The position numbers and the translations under genes are program-made. A model generated the notes under the pieces. That model did no database searches. It was not told the DNA's origin and was given only the letters and a program-made list of their open reading frames with translations. Below, in pieces: positions 22,900 to 34,800 of a stretch of DNA of 64,000 bases. The stretch covers positions 120,299,961 to 120,363,960 of the forward strand of contig NC_092803.1 in NCBI RefSeq assembly GCF_040954645.1. The letters run 5' to 3'. How positions within the stretch are numbered: position 1 is the first letter of the stretch; each line of letters starts with the position of its first letter. The stretch comes from Diabrotica undecimpunctata (lineage: Eukaryota; Arthropoda; Insecta; Coleoptera; Chrysomelidae).

Positions 22900-23805
22900 C
22901 AGTATGTAACAAAAGTTTTCGGAAAAAAATCATTTTCTGATAATTAGTTCTATATAATTTCGCATCTAATCGTCATTGGAAACAAATTTTGGATGATTGT
23001 TAAACTTCAATATGTCTTCAATAAACTTCGATATTATGTTTGTCAAGTATTAAAAAATCCGTGTACTAATTTTACCACAGTTCACCACATACAACAGTTT
23101 TGCCAGCCATTTATAAAACTAAAGCTGAATGCTAACAAGGTATACCTACAAACTCCCATGTGTAAATCTTCCAAAAAGTCAGCCTAAAGCGTTGTGTAAT
23201 GCCCAGTCAAATAGGTTGGTAGAAGCCGCAAAAGACAAGTTAGGAAAATTGACTTGAAAATTAGGTTGTAGACTACATGTGTAAGACATCACTTTAGTTG
23301 AGAAGTAAGAAGAAAAGGATTTAAATATCGAAAACTAAAAAATTGACCAACATTTACTGAAGAACAGTTGCGCAGAATCCTAATATGTTGTCGTGCATTG
23401 AGAAAAGACCACATCACAACCAACAAAGTTTTGATCATACATACTGAAAAATATTTCACGTAATCTCATTACGAAATTAATAGTTAATGGCACATTTTAT
23501 AGCGTTGATATACAAAACTGTTGAGATAACGTGAAATATAAATTAAACAAGAAATTTGAAGAAAAGGTTTTAGCCTGGTGTGTCATATCAGCTATGAGCA
23601 TTTCAAGGCCTTATGTTAGCCGGGTGAGAGGTGTGGCATTAGATTCCAATATTTAAGTGGGAGAATGGTTTATTCTGTTGTAAATTCTTTAAATTCATCA
23701 TAACGACCAATACGATATAGTAGGCTCTAATTATTCTACTTTGAATATTTAAAATAAGTTTTAGAGAAATACAAAGTGCAAAAGCATAGTATTAAAAAAA
23801 GAAAA
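22900..23805 (+). pseudogene. Mariner-like transposase relic, left part
   Basis: CAGTATGTAACAAAAGTTTT at 22900 looks like a terminal repeat preceded by TA. Downstream frames give an H-T-H/linker zone and the core start KKFEEKVLAWCVISAMSISR, then PYVSRVRGVALDSNI, typical of insect IS630/mariner transposases just before the second catalytic Asp. Multiple stops interrupt it. The relic ends near the pogo-like element at 23808. A similar terminal repeat, inverted, occurs at 28005-28037, but the intervening mariner coding block overlaps this one in content, so two copies are likelier than one. Confidence 0.6.
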
Positions 23806-23807
23806 GA

Positions 23808-25849
23808 AGTGCTTTTGTGCACGATTCCTCACCCATGAGGGTAATCAGGCGTATGGATTGGGAAATGGTGTGCACTAAATTAATGTTAAAAAAGAAACAT
23901 TAATTTAAAATAAATGTATCTAATAAAAACGCTTATGTCAAAAGTAGGAATATAAAGAAATAGTAATTGTATGGTATGCTTGAATGTAATATTTTTAACA
24001 TAAAGAAAAGTCACATTTATAATTTTCTGGGGTATTTACATCTGTACATTCTGCGTGATTCCACAAGGTAAATAACACAAACATATACCATAATTCTTTG
24101 TTTTTCCTCTTTCTCCACAAATATAACATGTTTCGTTAGGTGCAGCTGGTTTTTATAATGGTGGTGGAATGAAGCTTAATTCAACATCCTCTAATTCGTC
24201 TTCATCAATAATATCTGATAAACCACTGTCTGTTATATCAAACGACTCAGGTGTTAGCTCTTTCTGCACTCTCTTCTTTTTTGCTGGCCTTTAAGTTTTT
24301 TTCTATCTGGCGATTCTTTATCAAAACATCTTCGAACAGTTGTCTTACTGCTTTTTGCTCCTCCTTTATCTTGAGATTCTCCTCCCTTAGGTAATCGTCT
24401 TCTTTCCTGACCTTCCTTCAATTTTGTCTTCTTTGGTGTGCTTGTAAGAATTTACGATTGTTGCTTGTTACGAAATTTTCTTTTAATTTCTCGTTTAACC
24501 ATTTCGCTGTTATTAAAGGGAAAACGAAAATGGAATTTTCCTTATATGTAGAATGCTAAACATTTGTAATATCTAACATTGTTTAGACGTTGTAGAAGCC
24601 CCTGGTATAGAAGGGGCTTCTACTCTAATTTCATTTGCTGTATTGGATCAAAATCATCCTCATTTAAGTCATCGGGATCTAACGGACATATTCTAGATCC
24701 ACGAAAACCTGACACTGCCTTTATCCATAGTGGCAACTTTCATAAATGCTTTATGTAACAGCTCAGCGACGCCACTTTCAGTTATTTTTTGATGGCTTGT
24801 GTTAGATAGATAAAGACCATATTCTGTATAAAGCGCATTATTTAAAGGACAAAAGAAAGCCAAGTCTGAAGACTGTATCAATAGAAATATGGCTGGAGTG
24901 GTTATGCAGCACTAAAAAGATTGCTGTGGTCTTTGCATGTCTCACAAAATGGTACAGCCACTCATGTATTCTGTATATATAAAAAGTTCTGTATTGATCC
25001 ATACATTTTTGGAACATTTGTGTAAAGCACCAAGAGGTCCATTTTTCTCATGTGTAACAGACATTCTTTTCCGGGGATAGATAGACTTGGGGAGAATATA
25101 ATTTCTCCCCATGTTTATCTATCTCCTGATGTTTGTATCCTGCTATATTCTGCACTCATGCAGAAAATAGCAGATCCTATCTTTTTAGCTCCTTTAGGTT
25201 CATAAACCTTTGGACATTTTTTTTGACCAATTTCGTCCATCTTAAAAATTTTTTTTGGCTCAAACTTAAATTGTCCATGAGTATTTTGATATTAGAAGAA
25301 AACAGTGTTGTTGACTCTTTATTGAATGCAGCAATCTTGTTCAAACTTGTTTCTTCTGGTTGTCTTAATATTACATCAGGATTCCCTTTTTATAAACTCT
25401 TAAAGCCAATTTTTGCCGGCTTCTTCTCTTTTTCTCTTTATTAAAATTATTTGATGTATTATTTTCTTCAGCATACCTACCTGAATACCAATCGTCTAAG
25501 TTCTTTAGGTGTTAGCCATAGAATAATTTAGTAAGGGTTAACACATACTGTCTTTATTATTTTTCTACTTCATCTGAAAATACAGAGGTGCGACCTAAAC
25601 GGGGTGGGGTGTGCAAACCTCTGTTTCTTAAAGTCGCTTCGGGAATGTTGAAAGTTCTTCCAGTTTTTCTTATTTTTTTTGCCGTTATTTCTGATTGCAT
25701 ACAGAGTACCTACTTTGTAAACCTTAGTTAGTATATGTAAGAATCGTAGATTTTTTAGTGTAGTTTCATGGCCCCTGGAAATAAAAATAATAATTTTAAT
25801 ATTTACCATTTCATTGTTTGTGGGGGAATCGTGCACACTCCTGCGCACT
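23808..25849 (-). mobile_element. pogo-like element with terminal repeats
   Basis: The left edge reads AGTGCTTTTGTGCACGATTC and the right edge, inverted, reads AGTGC...GTGCACGATTCC. The pair shares AGTGC at the tip and GTGCACGATTCCYYCAC inside, with a 4-bp length difference between them. The interval is 2.04 kb and encloses a single decayed pogo-type transposase on the minus strand. It interrupts or abuts mariner sequence on both sides. Confidence 0.55.
24150..25480 (-). pseudogene. pogo/Tigger-type DDE transposase relic
   Basis: On the minus strand: VILRQPEETSLNKIAAFNKE, then FSSNIKILMDNL (DDE entry region), KMSVTHEKNGPLGAL-like sequence and HEWLYHFVRHAKTTAI. VLHNHSSHISI follows at the position of the second catalytic Asp block (normally LDNHxSH). 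It then gives FMKVATMDKG and a C-terminal RICPLDPDDLNEDDFDP, matching GIxPLNPxxF in jerky/pogo proteins. The visible LHNH replaces the expected Asp block, and there are several stops, so it is inactive. A basic, Lys-rich tail (24.25-24.45 kb) may be a nuclear-localisation region. Confidence 0.7.
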
Positions 25850-25984
25850 ATTACCCCTTTACGCTTTAAATAGTAAACGTCATCACAAACGAAAAACTAC
25901 TGAACCATACAAGTAAACCAACAGATGCACCAAAATGTACACGGAAAACAATATGATTTTAATCAATAATAAGGTCAAAGCAAC

Positions 25985-26156
25985 CAGTAGCGCACCGAGA
26001 ATTTGTCCCTGGGGGGGGGGGGTTTTGGTTGGTCACCAAAATTTTTTTTATGAGGTTACCTCCATTTTGAGTCCTTAAAATGTGTAAGTAGCAGTGTCGG
26101 AATAGGGTCCTGGGGGGGGGGTTTAACCCCCAAAACCCCCCCTCGGTGCGCCACTG
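25985..26156. mobile_element. 172-bp hAT MITE with 8-bp TSD and poly-G tracts
   Basis: The element starts CAGTAGCGCACCGAG and ends CTCGGTGCGCCACTG, a 15-bp terminal inverted repeat with one mismatch. AAAGCAAC lies immediately outside both ends (25977-25984 and 26157-26164), a perfect 8-bp duplication as expected for hAT. Inside are an 11-base G run after the left repeat and G and C runs near the right end that can pair. There is no coding capacity. Confidence 0.9.
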
Positions 26157-26490
26157 AAAGCAACTCGATAAAGGCTATGGACTTACTGTCTTAATTTTTG
26201 AAGCAGGCACACTACAAGAATTCTTGCAATTTTCAATAATCGGATCTCACTTAGTCCACGTGCAACGGTCGGCATTGACCATTTACGAGATCGGCCGAAA
26301 TGTGTAGGATAAGTTTGTAAAAGCATTGCCTTCCGAAATGTGTTGATTTTATTAATACACAGCAACCTAATGATGAAATTATATTTTGGCCCGATGTCTT
26401 GTGTCTTATCACTCATCATCATCATCAACCTGTATGCGTCCACTGCTGGACATAGGTCTCTCTCAGCTCTTTCTATCTGTCTCTGTCTTG

Positions 26491-26586
26491 TGCGGCTTAC
26501 ATCCAGTTATTGCTAACACGTTTCAGGTCGTCAGTCCATCTAGTGAGGACCTGAAACGTGTTAGCAATAACTGGATGTAAGCCGCA
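26491..26586. repeat. Perfect 39-bp inverted repeat within RTE copy C
   Basis: TGCGGCTTACATCCAGTTAT... at 26491-26529 is exactly the reverse complement of 26548-26586, with an 18-bp loop. The 17-mer TCGTCAGTCCATCTAGT occurs in the loop (26528-26544) and again after the right arm (26588-26604). The arm is LINE coding sequence, so the structure is a local inverted duplication, not a transposon end. Confidence 0.9.
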
Positions 26587-26604
26587 ATCGTCAGTCCATC
26601 TAGT

Positions 26605-26820
26605 TTTGACTTGTAAAACTGGTATGGGACGAGATTCCCACAGGCAAAAGACCACTCGGACGTCCCAGAATGCGATGGAGAGATAACATCCAAGCAGATC
26701 TCCGGAAAATGAACATTCCATTTGACCCTAGGTTGATGGAAGACCGAACAAATTGGAAAAAAGTTGTACAGTCAGCCAAGACCTACCCAGGGTTGTAGCG
26801 CTACGTGATGATGATGATAA
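26605..26820 (+). mobile_element. 5'-truncated LINE tail with 11-bp TSD
   Basis: GTCCATCTAGT at 26594-26604 and 26821-26831 brackets a 216-bp insert in the opposite orientation to its host. It encodes PTGKRPLGRPRMRWRDNIQA and KKVVQSAKTYPGL, the extreme C-terminus of a LINE family not otherwise seen here, and ends in GATGATGATGATA. It inserted into the C-terminal part of RTE copy C. Confidence 0.85.
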
Positions 26821-28039
26821 GTCCATCTAGTTGGTGGGCGTCCTCTACTCATTATTGCTTCTTGCCTTGGTCTCCACTCTAAAATACGTTTTGTCCATCG
26901 GTTGTCTGATAATATGGCGACGTGTCCGGCCCAATTCCAATTTAACGACACGATTTTTTCGACAGCTTCTGTTTTTTTTTTGTTCTACGACGTATTTCTT
27001 CGTTTGGGATTTGGTCTCTCCGAGAGACACCCAACATCTGGCGCTCCATAGCCATCTGAGTCACTCGAATCTTATTAACTACCTTTTTTGTGAGTGCTAC
27101 TGTTTTTGCTCCATAAGTGAGTACAGGTAACACACATTGGTCAAAGATTTTCCTTTTGAGGCATATGGGTAGATCCGATTTAAATACTTAGTTTAATTTA
27201 CCAAACGCTGCCCAGGCTAATTCTATGCGACGTGAGATCTCATATGTCTGGTTATCTCTGCCCAACCGAATTTCATGTTCTAGGTACTTATACGATGTAG
27301 TCTGCACAATATTCCTTCCATCAACAGCAATATTTCGATTTAGCACCAGATTAGTCATTATTTGCGTCTTGTTAATGTTAATCTTTAGTCCGACCTCCAA
27401 AGAAGCGTGATATAATTTTTCAAACATCATTATTGCATCATCCATACGATCGGCTCTAAGGACGATGTCATCTGCAAATCTCAAATGACTGAGCTTCTTT
27501 CCATTTATGTTGATACCATGCTCGTTCAGATATGCCTTCTTACAAGTATGTTCTAAAAGCGTCGTGAATAGCTTTGGAGAGACTGTGTCTCCTTGTCGTA
27601 CTTCTCGCTGTATATAGTCTTATCACTATTCTAGAACAAAAATAATTTGGTTCAGGACCCATTAACATCCCATTTGTGCCCAACAATGACAATCCTCAAA
27701 CTATACACCAGGCTTCTCCGATGAAGATTTTTGGGTAATATTAAGTATAAAAGTTTATGTTAATGGTTGGAAAGGCGAAAACTAACAACAGTTGAGACTT
27801 ACAAAAAAAATCGAGAAATAGACAATAACACCAAGCATAACATGATGCGGAAGATGAAAATTGTGTTTCCTTGAAGAATATGTACCTTTAAATTTAAATT
27901 GTATTTGTAGGTACCTACTTAATTAGTTTATATTAATTTACTCAGGTAATAAGTAAATATTATTTAAATATAACCGTTTTCTTTAAATCCTTCATTAATT
28001 GATATTTTTCCGAAAACTTTTATTATCTACATACGTTAT

Positions 28040-30520
28040 ATAGGTAGGAAGCGGATTATGCTAAACAAACAACACGTAATAAATCAGCCTAAATTTTTCC
28101 AATTAAAAAAACAGGCCAAATTGACGTGTTAACAAAAATTAATGAATAACTAGGAAAAGAAAAAGAAAAAACATTTCCCAACTTTTAAATATCACAGATA
28201 GTATCTACTAAATAAATTAAATGTATGTTTCAACTTTTCATTGAAAAATAACCCCATTTTTATAAAAGTTTTTTTTCTGGTATCTATATGTGAAAATCAC
28301 TTAATGTATCAATAAATACTTCTTAAGAAACTTTCTCGGGATCCATATAAAAGTAATTTATGGTAAAACTGTCCAGAATACAATAATTTTTGGTTTAACA
28401 CCTCCTCTATCAAAATATTGGTTCTTATCTTCATTATTTACAAAATAATAGAGTTGACAGTAAGCCAGTACCTCGGCATATCCAAGATCGAGATCCCGCC
28501 CAAAACCCGCCTTCTTCCGGAAAGTATACTTCGCGTTAAGTTGAAAATCCTTTCTCACACCATTAAAAACAATAGTGAGCCTTATTCCCTCTGTTTATAC
28601 GAGTGGAAACCTGTCTCTACAGTCGCGCGTGCGTTTCTCTTTCTTTGTTTAAATGTTTGTATGATTTACACATCACAGTCTATCGAAAGTCGTTGCTAAC
28701 CGCAGTTTAATCTACACTTCCATTCGGATTGCGTTCAAGCGCGAGTTTTTCACGACCGACGGTTGAGTAGTGCGGTTTAAATTCAGTGCGCAAATAAGGG
28801 CTAACTAGCGCATCATGCTGTATTCCAAACCTCGTGTACTTTTTGAATAAATCGCGCCAGGAGGTCTCGTTTCATCTTTTTTTACGGTAATTGTTTAAAT
28901 TTTTTTCTTGCTACTACGTATTTACCAGTGATTCATCAATGAACAACATGTGAAAGTCAGGCGATGCATGCTGTCAGTGTTTGAACCGGAAAGGTTTGAA
29001 ATTTTTTAAGAATTTGCTTACATTTCGTCGCTTCTACGAATTTCTGGTGGGTTTGACATTTGGCATTGAGAATCTGGGTAATGTGACGTAATAATATTTT
29101 TGGTGGACGATCCATTCATAGAACTTTTTTAACTGGGACTCGCTGTATATTTTCTGAGAAATTCTAATAACTAACGCTACGTTTGGAAAGTCCGCTAGTT
29201 TATTATGCGTGTTCCAGACCTTAGTCAACAAATGTAAATTGTTTTTAATAATGGGTATTTGCATTTCTAGAAAAACTACAAATTTTTTGGTATCGTTTAA
29301 CGATAGGTATATTTAAATCTGTTTATTCTTAATCATTTGGTAGATTTAGGCTATATTCAAGTTTAGATTTATACAGTAATCAAAACTAATTTTTAAACTA
29401 ACAACAGCAGTTTTGGTGGCAAAGTATTTTCCTCAAGTGAACTATTTCAACAAGTACACAACTATGGGTGAACGGTAAATTATTTAATATGGGGAAATTG
29501 TTTGTCATATTGGGAAATGTATTTAAATACGTTTATATATAAATCCCGCGTGAGTTTATAAAATCTATAAAAATAACAAATAGGTCTATATGAAATTAAA
29601 AATATCATGAAATGAATATACTTTTTTTATATGAAATATGTAAAGGTCCATTTTTAATTTTTAATTCAATTTTATTGACTCTAGCAACTTATTTCAACTT
29701 ATTTGTGCCTCAAAAAATTTCAAAATAATGCTTTTTGAATTCATTGCCAGTCATATGTGCATCTTTTTGTGCTCGAATGTCTCTTTTTGCTTCATGTTGT
29801 AATGTAAACTTTTGTAAATTTGCATTGTGAAGATTTCTTTATCTGGGTTTAAATGCAGTTTAGCATTTAGTTACCGATATGCATGACAAATTTTTCGTGA
29901 ATTAATTATGCCGAGTCGCATGTAAAATTACCTATTTTTCGTCAGAAATGTTTAATTTTGCTGAAATAAAAAATATATGGTCTTCTCTTTAAACAAGAAA
30001 CAAAACACAAAACAAATACGCACGAGTTTTTGTGCCACTTGCGAGTTATTCAGTTACAATAAAACTATACGAGGTTATAGGCCCTGGTCTGAAATTAATT
30101 TTCCCCGACAATTGTATTTAGCGAAATTTTGTAGAAAGTATTCTAAAATTTACTACAAATTCCAGCAACATTAAGTACTAAAGATAAAATTTAAATTGTG
30201 TTAATTGGTGGGTGATAATGATAAGAATTATCGTGAAGAAGCAGAATTTTTTAATAACCGACACCCAGAGAAAAATTTTCACTATATCACAATAAGAATA
30301 TTATTAATAAAAAATAAATTTAATAGTAAATAAAGCAACAATCGGGTTGCCAATGATTGCATGAAATTTGAAATAGTTATTTCAGCAATCGAATATCCTA
30401 AAAAATCCTTGCAAAAAAGGCAGCTTCGATGCAAAATCCTATTAACAAAGATACGGTTTAACTGTACCTACCTTCAAAAGTTGTATGCTTCTACCTTCAC
30501 AAGCCCCATTTATTTATACT
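28040..30520. other. No gene recognised; CpG-richer patch at 28.5-28.86 kb
   Basis: Short frames on both strands (for example 28358-28558 and 29034-29264, minus) have no motif I recognise. The patch 28500-28860 has more CpG and G+C than its surroundings (GTCGCGCGTGCG, GATCCCGCC), which could be a promoter or the remains of a non-coding repeat. The rest is A+T-rich. Confidence 0.35.
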
Positions 30521-30529
30521 TTAAGGCCA

Positions 30530-30955
30530 GGAGATCATGATAATGACCCATTTATAGCAAGATATATTCTTTTTTCGGATGAAGCAACAATTAAAACAGT
30601 TTCTAGTCAAAACTGACGACGGCGGAGTGATACTAATTCAGATTTTACCATTAAAAAGGGGGCCTGTATGGATACAAAATCAAAACAAATTTGTAGTGTG
30701 GAATTTACGGAAATAAAATATTGAACCTTTTTTTTCATGAATCTTTGAATGCGCACCTTTATTTGCTCTTTTTAGATAATGAATTAGAAGATTTTCTTGA
30801 TAACGTTCTCCTCCTTCAACGTCAACAAATATGGTTTCAGCATGATTGTGCCCCATGCCACAGTAGGTTAGATGTAAGGCGATACCTTGAAAATCGTTTT
30901 ATTAGAAGAGTTACACATCGATTTTCTGAAATTTGTCCTCCTCGGTAAACGGAAA
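30530..30955 (+). pseudogene. Mariner-like transposase relic (DDE core)
   Basis: The frames give RYILFSDEATI (first catalytic Asp block), a degraded middle, then YLLFLDNELEDFLDNVLLL and QQIWFQHDCAPCHSRLDVR with the second Asp (FQHDCAPCH, usually FQHDGAPAH). RYLENRF and a PPR remnant of WPPRSPDL follow. This is a common insect mariner lineage. The open frame 30721-30948 covers the second half. The N-terminus and third acidic residue are missing. GAGGTAT-like terminal-repeat sequence occurs at about 31.09 kb (TTTTTGACATACCTCGCATA), consistent with its right end. Confidence 0.75.
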
Positions 30956-31139
30956 GTGATCATGTTTCTAATAAATAAAAATGATAAATGTTCTGTATTG
31001 AAAATTTGTAATTTTTTCCTAATTAAAAAGATGTAAGTGCATATAAAAGTACTTTATCCTTGAGCAAAAATCATATTTTTTGACATACCTCGCATAAGAT
31101 TAATAAAATTTGGTATAAGATGGTTTTAGACTATGCAGA

Positions 31140-31834
31140 ACTTTTTATAAGTCATCATCATAAGTGGCTCGACAATCCGTTGTGGATCTTGGCCTGCTCA
31201 CAAAGAAGTCGCCACTCCTGTCGATTCCTGGCAACTTCCCTCCATCTTCTGACCCTTAGAATCTGTAGGCAATCTTCCATATCATCAATAAATCTCCTTC
31301 GTGGTCGTCCTCTACTTCTTGTGCCCTCTGGTTTTGACAATGTTAATCTCTTCGCGTATTCGTGATCTGACATAAGCTCACATGTCTCTAGCCCGTCTGT
31401 CTCTGCACTTAAACGAATTTCACAATATCTGGATCGGTGTATAACTGATAGTTCAAAGTTGTATCTTAGACGCCATAGCCCATTTTCATTTACGGCCCCA
31501 AAAATCTTACTAAGAATTTTTCTCTCAAAAATACCAAGAAGTTTTTCATCATTTTGAGATAAGGTCCACGTTTCAGACCCATATATCAAAACCAGTCTTA
31601 TTAAGGTCTTGTATATATTGAACTTTACTGCACGTTTTGTATTTTTATTTTTTAAATGTTTCTTGAGATTGCGAACAGTTTTGTTTGCAAGATATGTCAA
31701 TTCTTTGACTTGCCCAAAGGTATGTTTGTTAATTTGAATTCTCTGTTGGATATTTCGGGGGTTTTTAGAAACCAACATATATTTTGATTATTCCTCGTTT
31801 ACCACAAGTCCTAATGCACTTGCCGCGTGCCCAA

Positions 31835-31837
<3 letters not shown>
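31140..31837 (-). pseudogene. LINE C-terminal fragment with GATGAT tail
   Basis: The open frame 31158-31778 reads MLVSKNPRNIQQRI, YKTLIRLVLIYGSETWTLSQ, FERKILSKIFGAVNENGLWR and GRPRRRFIDDMEDCLQ, the thumb and C-terminus of an insect LINE. The 3' side on the plus strand is TCATCATCATAAG, that is a GATGAT-type tail. On the right it stops at the poly(A) tract of the adjacent RNase H-type LINE. One in-frame stop lies just upstream (SK.YMLVSK context). Confidence 0.8.
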
Positions 31838-31865
<28 letters not shown>

Positions 31866-34800
31866 GGCTTAGACTTATCGTTATACAGCCAGACACACAA
31901 AAGGACTAAGACAGTCATCATTATAATTTTTACCTAAATGTCCTATCAAAATAAAAATTATTACATCGATATTAGGAAAACAGGGACACACTCTTCTCGC
32001 TTAGGGACCTATCAAGGCATTTATTTATAAAAGACACAACAACACTAGGTCACGGAGAGGAGGAAGTTATACAAATGGTTTAAGACAAAGGTAACAAGAT
32101 TAACTAAATAATTTTTAGAGAATTATAATGATAATTTGCTGTCTTTTAAAAATTTAATTAAGGAGTTGTAAATATCTACAGAGTCAAGTGATAATAAATA
32201 TAGTATATTCCAAGGAGCTGCTATTTTATATTTTAATAAATCATTTATAAGTTTGGATGAGTAGACTCTGTTTTTAGAACAACCAAAAAATATATGATCT
32301 AAATCACTTTCCTCTCCACAATGCTCACATTTGTCATCATCCAACACCTTTATTTTAAATAAGTGCTTTGGATAACATGCGTGTCCGAAACGTATTCTAA
32401 TAATGGAGGTTATGTGCCTCCTGGAAGCTCTAAAAGACTTGTACCAAGGAAATTTGGGAATATCTGGCTGAATTATCGAGTATCTATTTTGGTTCACAAA
32501 AGAGTATTCCTTCCACTGGTAGCTCCACTCTCGAAGTAATGTTAACTTGCAAGAAACAATACTGTCAGAAAGCGTTACTTTATGTAGAATACCAGTATCG
32601 GTTAAAATGCTTTCTTTGGCTAATAAGTCGACATATTCATTATGTTCAAATCCTGCATGTGCTTTAATCCAGAGAAAATGTACATTGATTCCTTTAGTTA
32701 AAAGAGTTTGAATAATATGTTTAATTCTATAAATGTATGGGCAGTCTTGTAAGTTAGGTGGTCCATATTTACCAATGGATTGTAACACTGCTAAGGAGTC
32801 CGACAAAATTAGAATATGGGCAAACTCAACTTCAGCTACATATAATAAAGCTTCATATATTGCAATAGCCTCTGCTGTATAAATCGAAGTTTCCGGGTTC
32901 AGTTTGAATTTCTTTTCTATATGTTCCGATGGTATAAAAAAAAGCGCATCCGGTTCCATCTGGAGATTTAGACGCATCTGTATATAGAGCTATTGCCTCT
33001 TTGTATTTGCTTGTTATAGATAGAACAATATTTTTATTTAAATATATATTTTCACTATAATTTGGTACAATAATATCTGTATGTAAAAAGAAAGAAGAGT
33101 AATTTTTGAATATGTAGTTCGTTCTATCTATATTTTTTAAAAGTGCTATATTTTGATTATACGCTTCGCAAAGTAAGGGAGATTTCTTTTTTTGCCAATA
33201 TTTATTTGTCAGGTCATGGCAATTCAAAGTGACTATCTTTTCGTATAGAGATGAGTTCAGTAAGTATACTTTCATTAAATATTTTTTGGACAAAAACCTT
33301 CGTCTTATATTTAAAGGAGGTTCTAAGGCTTCCAAATATAAAGCTTGTACTGGAGTGGATCTCATGGCTCCTAAACATATTCGTAAGGCTGAGTTCTGTA
33401 AAACGTTGATTTTATTTAGTAGTACATTACTTGCTGATCCATACAAAACACTTCCGTAATCCAAAATAGATCGTATGTAAGCTTTGTAAAATAATAAACT
33501 TACTTCAACATCCGATCCCCACCAAGTTTTATTAATTGATTTAAGAAAGTTTAATCCCCTATTGCATCTGTTCAACATGTCATCAATATGTAACTTCCAG
33601 GTCAATTTCTGGTCGAGTATCATTCCCAGATATTTAATTGTGTTTTTAAGGGAAAATTGGTGCCCACCTAAATTGATTGTACTAGCATTAGGAAAGTTAT
33701 GTCTGGTAAATAAACAAACTTGTGATTTACTGCAGGATAATTCGAAACCATTTTCTATAAACCATTTTTTATGGAATGCGTACACTTCATTCAGGTTTTC
33801 AATGGATTGCTGATATTTTTTGTGTTCTGTATACAAACAGAAATCGTCAGCATATTGTACAATATTGAATGCAATATTAGTAATAGTGATGTTGTGTAGA
33901 TCTGCTGTGTAAATGTTAAACAAAATAGGACTCAAAACGGAGCCCTGAGGTAATCCTTTGTTATTAAGTCTAGGTCCTATAAGAGTATGATTGTCTTTTA
34001 AATAAATTATCCTATTTGTGTACAAGTCCACAACGTTAGAAGCAAACTGCGCTGGAATATGAAAAAATTTAATCATTTTTTCTTGGAGAATTGTAAGAGA
34101 TACCGAGTCGTAAGCACCTTCGATGTCTAAAAATAAAGCAGGTACATAACTGTTCCTGGAAAAACTATTCTGAATGTCTACAACAAGTGTTGTTAAGGAA
34201 TCTAAGGTTCCATAACTTTTCTTAAAGCCATGTTGGTTAGCAGGTAAGAGACTTTGATCCCTTAGCCACCAATCTAACCTAATTTTAATCATCCGTTCAA
34301 GAGTCTTCAATATACATGATAATAATGATATAGGTCGGTAAGCTTCAGCTAATTTAGGGTTTTTTCCCGGTTTGGGAATAGGGACAACTATAATACGCTT
34401 AAAATCGATTATGCCTTTACCCTCAAAAATTATCTGGTTAAATATATTTAAAAGTAATTCTTTTGCGTTATCTGGCAAATTTTGTATCATAGGATATTTG
34501 ACTGCATCATATCCTGGTGAGGTACTAACGCGATTATCAAGGGCAAACTCTAATTCAGCTCTTGAAAAGGTTGTTAAGAGAAAATGATTCTGATCAGATG
34601 AGAGAGTTTCAGATGGTATTACATCTATCTGGTTATTTACGTAAGGTGGAGCTATTTTATCAAAAAAGTCGTCTAGCCATGTGTTACTTAGAGGCAGTGG
34701 AAAGTTAACTTTTTTCCTGTTCATTTTCCTTGCTTGGTTCCAAATAAGACTAGATGGAGTTTGTTTATTTAATTTTGAACACCATTCAACCCAACTTTGT

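Larger units (their letters stand above)
26414..27616 (-). mobile_element. RTE-like LINE, copy C, with 11-bp TSD and nested inserts
   Basis: GTCTTATCACT at 26403-26413 and 27617-27627 flanks the copy. Minus-strand reading from the right: EVRQGDTVSPKLFTTLLEHT, LRFADDIVLRADRMDDAIMM (ORF 27188-27484), VTQMAMERQMLGVSRRDQIP. After a nested insertion comes LKRVSNNWM and a GATGATGAT tail. It is a close relative of copy A. The C-terminal part is disturbed by a hairpin duplication (26491-26604) and a LINE tail (26605-26820). Confidence 0.9.
26300..28037 (+). pseudogene. Mariner-like transposase relic, right part
   Basis: Plus-strand sequence before the RTE insertion reads LPKCVDFINTQQPNDEIIFW, then PDV (26.32-26.40 kb), the second-Asp block of insect mariner transposases. 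After the insertion (from 27.63 kb) it resumes with NIPFVPNNDNPQT. Decayed EDFWGILSSKVY-type sequence then continues to 27.88 kb. An inverted terminal-repeat-like CCGAAAACTTTT lies at 28010-28021, matching the left repeat at 22900 except for a short indel. The RTE copy C sits within this relic. Confidence 0.6.

Noticed and set aside
25990..26140. Poly-G runs as an assembly artefact only
   Set aside because: They lie inside a well-bounded MITE with TIRs and an 8-bp TSD, so they are probably real, though run lengths may be inexact.
22900..28037. A single mariner element spanning the whole nest
   Set aside because: Terminal repeats at both edges are similar, but both internal fragments encode the same catalytic segment (FIN..NDxY/EII), so a simple one-element model does not fit.
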